NCBI GenBank assembly: GCA_003228965.1
Contig: QIGP01000225.1
Coordinates: forward strand, 1 to 11,949
Source: Gammaproteobacteria bacterium
Lineage (GTDB): Bacteria; Pseudomonadota; Gammaproteobacteria; Steroidobacterales; SZUA-146
Length of the DNA: 11,949 bases
Direction: 5' to 3'
Under the pieces are notes generated by a model that ran no database searches, had not been told where the DNA came from, and was given only the letters and a program-made list of their open reading frames with translations. The position numbers and the translations under genes were made by a program. Below are positions 6,744-11,949 of this stretch, one piece after another. Position 1 is the stretch's first letter; the number at the start of each line of letters is the position of its first letter.

Positions 6744-9071
6744 TCAGGGGCGCCATCGCCACACGCCCAATCCAGGCTCACGGGCGCGGTAAGTGAGCCG
6801 CAGCGGGCCATTATTGGTACTTTCAAAGCGAACCTGGCCGTCCAGAGCCGTTGTTAGAACTTCAGTACCTGCCCCGCTCCAGCGCTCAACGATCTTGTCT
6901 CGTGGCATGCCCCACTGATTGCCGTACCCATTACTAAAAACGATGAATCGCGATTGAACGCGGCGCACAAACAGCGGATCCGACGACGTCAGGCTTCCGT
7001 GGTGGGCACCAACGACCAGGTCAACTGAGCGGTCGGCGAGCTCCGGTAGCAGCCTGCGCTCCAGCGCGCCACCCAAATCGCCTGTTAGTAGAGCGGTCGC
7101 CCCTTTTCCTGCCACCAGCAGTACGCAGGATTGCTGATTGCCTTCGTACGGCGAGTCAGGCGGTGGATGTAAGAACTCGAACCGGACTCCGTCTAGCTGC
7201 CATTGCATGCCGCTAACGCACACAGACGCATTCGATAAACCTTCAACTGGCTCGCCCACCCACAGGTTCCTGGCCGGTGCCTCCTGCGCCAGACTTATCG
7301 CGCCTCCAGCGTGATCACGATCGGCATGACTGACAACCAGCGTATGGAGTTTGTCTACACGCCTCGCCCTCAGAAACGGCAGCACGGTCTGTAACGCACT
7401 GTCTCCTCCAGGCCAGGCGTTACCGGTATCGTAGACAACAGTGTGGGAGCGGGTTTGCATCACCACTGCCAGCGCCTGACCAACGTCTAGTACGTCGAGC
7501 CGGAACTCGCCAAGAGCAGGTTGCTCGGCGCGAACAAAAAACAGAGGCAGCACAAGCACCATGCTTATCCAACGCGCGGGAAACCCAGGTGGTAACAACA
7601 ACATGAGTCCACAAACAAACACGGGGAGTGTTAACCAAAGAGACATTGAGGTGACAGGCGTGTAGGCCCACGGCTGCTCAGCCAACCAAACGACGGCAAA
7701 CCACAGCGCGTCGAGCACAGGACCCAGAACCATGACTACTTTGGCCGCCATAGAAGGCACCACCAACAAAGTCAATAACAGAAGCAATACCAAAGGAACG
7801 ATGCATACACTAAATAGTGGAATCAGAATTAAATTTACGGGTATCGATATCCAGCTAATGCCGCCAGCTACGAGCACGGATATGGGCAACATCAGAAGCG
7901 TAAGCCCAAACTGAATTCGTAAAGCCAGTCGCAACTTCTCTATGAACGATACTGCAGGAGGTCGCCCGTATACGGCCGCACTAATCGCCGCCACTGCACC
8001 AGCCGAGAGCCAAAACCCGGTTTGCGCTGCCATCCAGGGATGAATGAGCAAGACGCTTGCAATGGTTAACAGCAAGGTGGTGCTTACGTGCACGGACCTG
8101 TGAGTTAGCCGCCAGAAAAACCACAGCGACAACATGACCAGTGCTCGCAATGTAGATACCGCAAAGCCTGCCACGGCTGCGTACGAGGCGGCCACCAGTA
8201 ACGCCGTGAAAGCACCTCGGCCTATTAGATTAGTGGACACGTTTAACCGGACAGGAAGATAGCGTCCAATCCAATACCCGAGCATCGCGGCCAAACCGAT
8301 ATGCAGTCCCGAGATCGCCATCAGGTGCGCCGTCCCACTGCGCTTGAGCACGTCCCAGTCGCGCTCACTCAGCCCGTCGCGGATGCCAACGGCGAGTGCA
8401 ACGATTAATGCACTACTTGAATGGCCACTCGTCAGATTGACTACGCGTCGAAAGACAGTTTCTCGAACGGCAAGATAAGCTGCATTCGCGCTGGTGCCCG
8501 GTAATAATGTCGGGATCTCACTGCGCACTGACGCCAATCCGTTGAGCCGCTGAGAAAACAACCAGCGCTCGTAGTCGAAACCAATTTCGTTACGCGTGCC
8601 TCGAAGCGGCTTGAGTCGCAAGCTTAAGTTCCAACATCCGCCTGCTGTCAGTTCCACAGGAGCGTGCCGCCATGTCACCCGAAAGCGACGTGCGCGCTCG
8701 AACATCGAGCGCTTGTTCGTTGCAAAGATGAATCGAGACGAACCGTTGCGCGCTACGATCCGACTTACCACACAACCACTAACTCGTTGCACTTCAATCT
8801 GGTGTACGTTGAGCCGCTGTTGCCCGTAAAACTGGCCACCTGCTACCACTAAACCGATGCCGGTACACACGATAAAGCCGCCTACCTGTGTCGGTACGAC
8901 CAAACGTGCAGCAGAGTATTTGTGCAAAAGAATGCCAGAACGCGCGGCCACCGCCAACACACTCATCGAAAGCCAAAGCGCAAGCCCCAACGTCAACGAC
9001 CAATCTGGTCGAGGTAATAGCACGGCCAGAATAACGCCTAGGGAAACTGCGAATAGTTGCGCACGTGTCAC
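6744..9071 (-). CDS. comEC: DNA internalization protein ComEC/Rec2
   Basis: 775 aa, the normal size for gammaproteobacterial ComEC. It forms the inner membrane channel that takes up single-stranded DNA during natural transformation. Hydrophobic segments open the protein, followed by an OB-fold-like region (about 85-190). The competence domain (about 215-500) contains the signature HLMAISGLHIGL (249-260) and many membrane segments. A C-terminal metallo-beta-lactamase-like domain (about 520-755) has DVGQ (529-532), SHADRDHAGG (581-590, the HxDxDH metal motif), TGD (663-665) and AHHGS (689-693). All key residues are intact. The start is GTG at 9069-9071 with no strong ribosome site, so the exact start is less sure than the gene. 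No other competence gene is in the window. It stands alone between the lol run and the repeat region, as it does beside msbA in E. coli. Confidence 0.95.
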   Translation of the reverse strand: MTRAQLFAVSLGVILAVLLPRPDWSLTLGLALWLSMSVLAVAARSGILLHKYSAARLVVPTQVGGFIVCTGIGLVVAGGQFYGQQRLNVHQIEVQRVSGCVVSRIVARNGSSRFIFATNKRSMFERARRFRVTWRHAPVELTAGGCWNLSLRLKPLRGTRNEIGFDYERWLFSQRLNGLASVRSEIPTLLPGTSANAAYLAVRETVFRRVVNLTSGHSSSALIVALAVGIRDGLSERDWDVLKRSGTAHLMAISGLHIGLAAMLGYWIGRYLPVRLNVSTNLIGRGAFTALLVAASYAAVAGFAVSTLRALVMLSLWFFWRLTHRSVHVSTTLLLTIASVLLIHPWMAAQTGFWLSAGAVAAISAAVYGRPPAVSFIEKLRLALRIQFGLTLLMLPISVLVAGGISWISIPVNLILIPLFSVCIVPLVLLLLLTLLVVPSMAAKVVMVLGPVLDALWFAVVWLAEQPWAYTPVTSMSLWLTLPVFVCGLMLLLPPGFPARWISMVLVLPLFFVRAEQPALGEFRLDVLDVGQALAVVMQTRSHTVVYDTGNAWPGGDSALQTVLPFLRARRVDKLHTLVVSHADRDHAGGAISLAQEAPARNLWVGEPVEGLSNASVCVSGMQWQLDGVRFEFLHPPPDSPYEGNQQSCVLLVAGKGATALLTGDLGGALERRLLPELADRSVDLVVGAHHGSLTSSDPLFVRRVQSRFIVFSNGYGNQWGMPRDKIVERWSGAGTEVLTTALDGQVRFESTNNGPLRLTYRAREPGLGVWRWRP

Positions 9072-9306
9072 ACTCTGATTATCTGGATCAAATTCACGTC
9101 AACAGACTACCGAAGTTAACCCAAACCCCGCAGCATCGAATCTGTCCAATACGTGCACATTCTCGCCTGCGAAACGGTGTCACGCGCGTGGTAACCAAGA
9201 AATGTCTTATTGGCTTGTCACTATTACAACCGCGAAGCTGCTTTGATCTTCGACGTGTTTGGCTACGACCATCGATACGTGGTGTACGTTTGGCGCGACT
9301 GCTCTG
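9072..9306. other. 235-bp gap between lolD and comEC with no recognised gene
   Basis: No coding frame with protein-like character and no clear rho-independent terminator after lolD. On the minus strand TTGACG occurs about 30 nt before the comEC start, but the best following A/T-rich hexamer (ATAATC or TAATCA) is only 14-15 nt away, too close for a confident sigma-70 promoter. It may hold the comEC promoter, but I cannot place it. Confidence 0.5.
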
Positions 9307-10014
9307 TCAGTGCTGGTCAGAAACATCCATGAGTTTGCCATCGACCAGCTCGACAATTCGATCCATGCGACGGGCGATCTTTAGATCGTGGGTAACAACC
9401 ACAAGCGCCGTTCCCGCCGTTTGATTTAGTTCCAGCATGATTTTAAAAACTCGATCGCCAGTGCGGTTGTCGAGGTTCCCGGTAGGCTCATCGGCAAGCA
9501 CCAGATCGGGACTTGCTACTAATGCACGTGCCACGGCGGCTCGCTGGCGTTCGCCGCCTGACAGTTGTGACGGCTTGTGCGTCAACCGCTCTCCCAAACC
9601 TACTCGTTCGAGAAGCTCAGCAGCCATTTTCAGAGCTTCATCACTGTTCATACGTCGAATCAACAAAGGCATGGCCACGTTTTCCTGGGCGGTAAATTCA
9701 GGCAGCAGGTGATGAAACTGATAGATAAATCCCATGTGTCTGTTACGCAGTAATCCGCGCTCTACTTCGTCCAACTGAGTAATGTCTTTACCGTCAATCG
9801 ATACACTGCCGGAAGTTGGTAAGTCCAAACCTCCCAAAAGCTGAAGCAAAGTGGTCTTGCCCGCACCCGAAGCACCAACGACAGCCAAACGCTCGCCTCG
9901 CTTAAGTTCGAGATTCAAGTTTTCCAGAACGATTAGTCGCCGCTCGCCTTCGATAAACGTTTTAACAAGATCAACGCAACTAAGAACGGACGTTGGTGTA
10001 GCTACATCACTCAT
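9307..10014 (-). CDS. lolD: Lipoprotein-releasing system ATPase LolD
   Basis: 235 aa from the chosen start, against 233 in E. coli. LolD drives release of outer-membrane lipoproteins from the inner membrane to the carrier LolA. Motifs: Walker A GASGAGKT (47-54), Q-loop Gln99 inside FIYQFHHLLPEFTAQENV (96-113), which is the hallmark that separates LolD from related MacB-type ATPases, signature LSGGE (151-155), Walker B LVLADEPTGNLD (171-182) and H-loop His209. I chose the ATG at 10012-10014 because GAGG lies 9 nt upstream and the length fits. An earlier frame to 10047 would add 11 residues inside the end of the permease gene. The start overlaps the upstream permease stop by 8 bp (ATGAGTGA, 10007-10014), so the subunits are likely made together. 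Confidence 0.96.
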   Translation of the reverse strand: MSDVATPTSVLSCVDLVKTFIEGERRLIVLENLNLELKRGERLAVVGASGAGKTTLLQLLGGLDLPTSGSVSIDGKDITQLDEVERGLLRNRHMGFIYQFHHLLPEFTAQENVAMPLLIRRMNSDEALKMAAELLERVGLGERLTHKPSQLSGGERQRAAVARALVASPDLVLADEPTGNLDNRTGDRVFKIMLELNQTAGTALVVVTHDLKIARRMDRIVELVDGKLMDVSDQH

Positions 10015-11248
10015 GACGCAAGGCCTCGGCCGGCTGAGTTCGCGCACCGCGCAACGCCGGATAGATAGTAGAAAGAACCGCTAGCAAAAATGCCATGCCG
10101 GCAACCAGCAACACATCTTCAGGAAGTACGCGTGCCGGCAAATCATTGATGAAATACACCGACGGTGGTAAAAGCTCGAAGCCAAGAACGCGTTCAAGCC
10201 AGTGCACTACGCGCTCGACATTGACCGCAAGAACAATGCCCAGCAAGACACCGATGATTGTGCCGATTAAGCCAATCAATGTTCCTTGCGATACGAAAAT
10301 GACCAGAATGCTTGAAGGCTTGGCACCCAGAGTACGCATGATGGCAATGTCGCCCTGTTTTTCTTTTACCACCATCACTAACGTGGAGATGATATTAAAG
10401 GCCGCCACAGCGACAACCAGTAAGAGAATAAAAAACAACACGCTCTTGGTCAGTTTGATGGCTTTGAAGAAATTCGCGTGGGTGGCGGTCCAGTTATTAA
10501 TATACAAAAGCCCGCCCGCGTCTTCAGCTACTTGCCGTACAACCTGTGGCGCCTCAAACAAATCTGTTACGCGCAGGCGAATTCCACTGACCTCATCACG
10601 ATACCGGTAGAGTCGAGCCGCATCTTCCATGTGTACATAGGCCAGGTTTCGATCGAACTCGTGCATGCCGATCTCAAAGGTTCCGACTACGGTAAACATG
10701 CGCCTTCGTGGCATTAACCCAACCGGCGTCACGTTTGTATCAGATATCACCAACAGCACTTCGTCGCCCACTTCGACTGCCAGCGCGGCCGCCATGCTTG
10801 CACCGAGTACCACACTGTAGTCGCGGGATTTAAGCAGCGCGTTCACTTTTTGCAGCGGCGGTAACGTACTCACTTTGGCTTCTTCTTCCGGCAAGATTCC
10901 GCGAACCAGCGCGCCGCTTAGTTTCTTACCGTTTACGAATATGCCTTGCCCGTCAATAAACGGAGCAGTATCGGCCACATTCTCATTGTCGTCAGCAACA
11001 GCACGAACGCTTTCCCACTGAGGCAAACGACCTTCTGATCCGCTAATGGTCGCGTGCGAAGCGATACTTAAAATCCGTTCTCTTAGCTCTGCTTCAAATC
11101 CGTTCATGACCGACATCACGACAATTAAAACCGCCACGCCCAAGGCAATACCGGCAATAGACACATTGGATATGAAGGTAATAAAGGATTCGTTAGCGCC
11201 TGACCGAGTGTAACGCCAGGCAACCTGACCTTCATAAAACCTAGTCAT
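10007..11248 (-). CDS. lolC: Lipoprotein-releasing ABC transporter permease (LolC/LolE family), intact copy
   Basis: 413 aa, full length for the family. One membrane segment (about 27-49, followed by MNGFEAELRERIL) leads into a large periplasmic domain, then three membrane segments (about 268-292, 312-342 and 377-397) and the conserved end TQPAEALR. VTPVGLMPRRRMF (173-185) matches the LolC hook that recruits LolA (E. coli FTPMGRIPSQRLF) better than anything in LolE. However, the NIISTLVMVVKEKQGDIAIMRTLGAK segment resembles LolE too, so it may be a LolF-like protein combining both roles. The ATG at 11246-11248 has GAGG 9 nt upstream and overlaps the preceding paralog's stop by 8 bp (ATGACTAG). 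With the neighbouring copy disrupted, this one may pair with itself, but that is inference. Confidence 0.93.
   Translation of the reverse strand: MTRFYEGQVAWRYTRSGANESFITFISNVSIAGIALGVAVLIVVMSVMNGFEAELRERILSIASHATISGSEGRLPQWESVRAVADDNENVADTAPFIDGQGIFVNGKKLSGALVRGILPEEEAKVSTLPPLQKVNALLKSRDYSVVLGASMAAALAVEVGDEVLLVISDTNVTPVGLMPRRRMFTVVGTFEIGMHEFDRNLAYVHMEDAARLYRYRDEVSGIRLRVTDLFEAPQVVRQVAEDAGGLLYINNWTATHANFFKAIKLTKSVLFFILLLVVAVAAFNIISTLVMVVKEKQGDIAIMRTLGAKPSSILVIFVSQGTLIGLIGTIIGVLLGIVLAVNVERVVHWLERVLGFELLPPSVYFINDLPARVLPEDVLLVAGMAFLLAVLSTIYPALRGARTQPAEALRHE
10024..10027 (-). promoter_or_regulatory. Shine-Dalgarno site for lolD inside the permease PAEALR codons
   Basis: On the minus strand GAGG, the Glu codon plus one base of the permease's PAEALR motif, lies 9 nt before the lolD ATG (10012-10014). 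It decides the shorter LolD start. Confidence 0.65.
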
Positions 11249-11949
11249 AACGCAACGCCTCAGCCGGCTGAGTGCGTGAAGCGCGCCACGCGGGATACAG
11301 AGTCGACAAACCGGCTAACAGTAGCCCGACTACGGCAATGGCAACCACTTCTTTCCACCTCACGTCCGAAGGAATCTGGGTCAGATAGAAAACGTTGCTG
11401 TCAATAAAGTTAAGACCGAGCAAACGCTCAACGCCCGCTGTGATTTGAGCGGTGTTGGCACCGACGACTACGCCGACCACAACTCCGATCAACACACCGA
11501 CCATGCCAATCAGGTTTCCCTGCACTAAAAATATGATCAAAATACTTTTGGGCGATACGCCCATGGTACGCAATATAGCTACGTCCACTCGTTTGTCGTT
11601 GACGAGCATGACCTGAGTCATAATGATGTTAAAGGCCGCCACTGCGACGACCAGCAGCAATATACAGAACACCATGATTTTTTCGATTTTGATGGCGCGG
11701 AAAAAAATGCGCTGTTGAATGGTCCAGTTGGTGACGTTGTACTCATCACCCAAGGCGTCGGCCAAAGAGGCCGAGACATCCGGCGCCTCAAACATATCAT
11801 TGAGTTTCAGCTTGACGCCCGTGACGTCATTACCCAGTTCGTAGACCGCCGCCGCATCTTTAATATGTACGTACGCCAGGGTAAGCGATTGATCAGGCAC
11901 ATTTCCGCGGAACTAACCGACCACAGTATACCGCTGCAGAAACGGGAAC
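11241..11949 (-). pseudogene. Lipoprotein-releasing permease (LolC/LolE family), partial, with in-frame TAG
   Basis: The window holds the C-terminal 236 codons of a second LolC/E-type permease; the 5' part lies beyond the edge. The frame reads FPFLQRYTVVG, then TAG (11913-11915), then FRGNVPDQSLTLAYVHIKDA and on to a normal end QPAEALRYD with TAG at 11241-11243. Against the downstream paralog (MPRRRMFTVVG-T-FEIGMHEFDRNLAYVH) the alignment is gap-free across the stop, so a single base change, not a frameshift, explains it. The rest looks functional: part of the periplasmic domain and three membrane segments. A GTG at 11898-11900 could restart a 219-aa fragment, but it lacks the first membrane segment and half the periplasmic domain. 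A sequencing error is the main alternative. The homology is sure; loss of function is less so. Confidence 0.7.
11258..11261 (-). promoter_or_regulatory. Shine-Dalgarno site for the intact permease inside the upstream PAEALR codons
   Basis: On the minus strand GAGG lies 9 nt before the ATG at 11246-11248, again within codons for PAEALR, mirroring the lolD junction. Confidence 0.6.

Noticed and set aside
9307..10047. Longer LolD start at 10047
   Set aside because: It adds 11 residues inside the permease end. The ATG at 10014 has GAGG at good spacing and gives the family length.
11241..11949. Reassigned TAG codon (alternative genetic code) or selenocysteine/pyrrolysine-type recoding
   Set aside because: TAG ends kdsB, msbA, the phosphatase and this same gene at their expected lengths, so it is a normal stop here. 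Selenocysteine uses TGA, and no conserved special residue is expected at this site in the family.

Overview
The window looks like chromosomal housekeeping DNA from a gammaproteobacterium. The evidence is the gene set and order (comEC, exbB, exbD, msbA, lpxK, a ycaR/Trm112-like gene, kdsB, then a low-molecular-weight phosphatase facing the end of an rne-like gene). As I remember it, this merges the Escherichia coli order (comEC-msbA-lpxK-ycaQ-ycaR-kdsB) with the Pseudomonas order (rne, murB, ptpA, kdsB, ycaR-like, lpxK, exbD, exbB, comEC, then lol genes). Here murB and ycaQ are absent and msbA sits between lpxK and exbD. The genus cannot be named from the sequence.

Layout. Positions 1-755 (+) hold the disordered Asn/Gln/Ser/Arg-rich tail of a protein read as ribonuclease E. 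It converges on the next operon across a bidirectional terminator hairpin at 783-817. Every other gene is on the minus strand, so transcription runs from high to low coordinates. In transcription order these are: a LolC/LolE-type permease cut by the window end and broken by an in-frame TAG (11241-11949); a second, intact LolC/LolE-type permease (10007-11248); the ATPase LolD (9307-10014); a 235-bp gap; comEC (6744-9071); a 504-bp repeat-filled gap (6240-6743); and then the compact run exbB, exbD, msbA, lpxK, ycaR-like, kdsB and ptpA-like (850-6239).

How the genes work together. Most of the window serves the outer membrane. KdsB activates Kdo, LpxK adds the 4' phosphate of lipid A, and MsbA flips core-lipid A across the inner membrane. 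ExbB and ExbD form a proton-driven motor of the TolQR/ExbBD/MotAB type. LolC/E with LolD extracts lipoproteins from the inner membrane for transfer to the outer membrane. ComEC is the DNA uptake channel and the odd one out. Short gaps and 4- to 8-bp start/stop overlaps point to translational coupling inside the exbB-kdsB run and inside the lol run.

The most unusual items are the TAG codon in the first lol permease, with the flanking sequence aligning without gaps to its tandem paralog, and a cluster of palindromic repeats between comEC and exbB. That cluster includes two identical, adjacent 42-bp units and an oppositely oriented relative. I see no CRISPR array, tRNA, rRNA, transposase, phage gene or toxin-antitoxin pair, and no evidence of a new multi-gene system.
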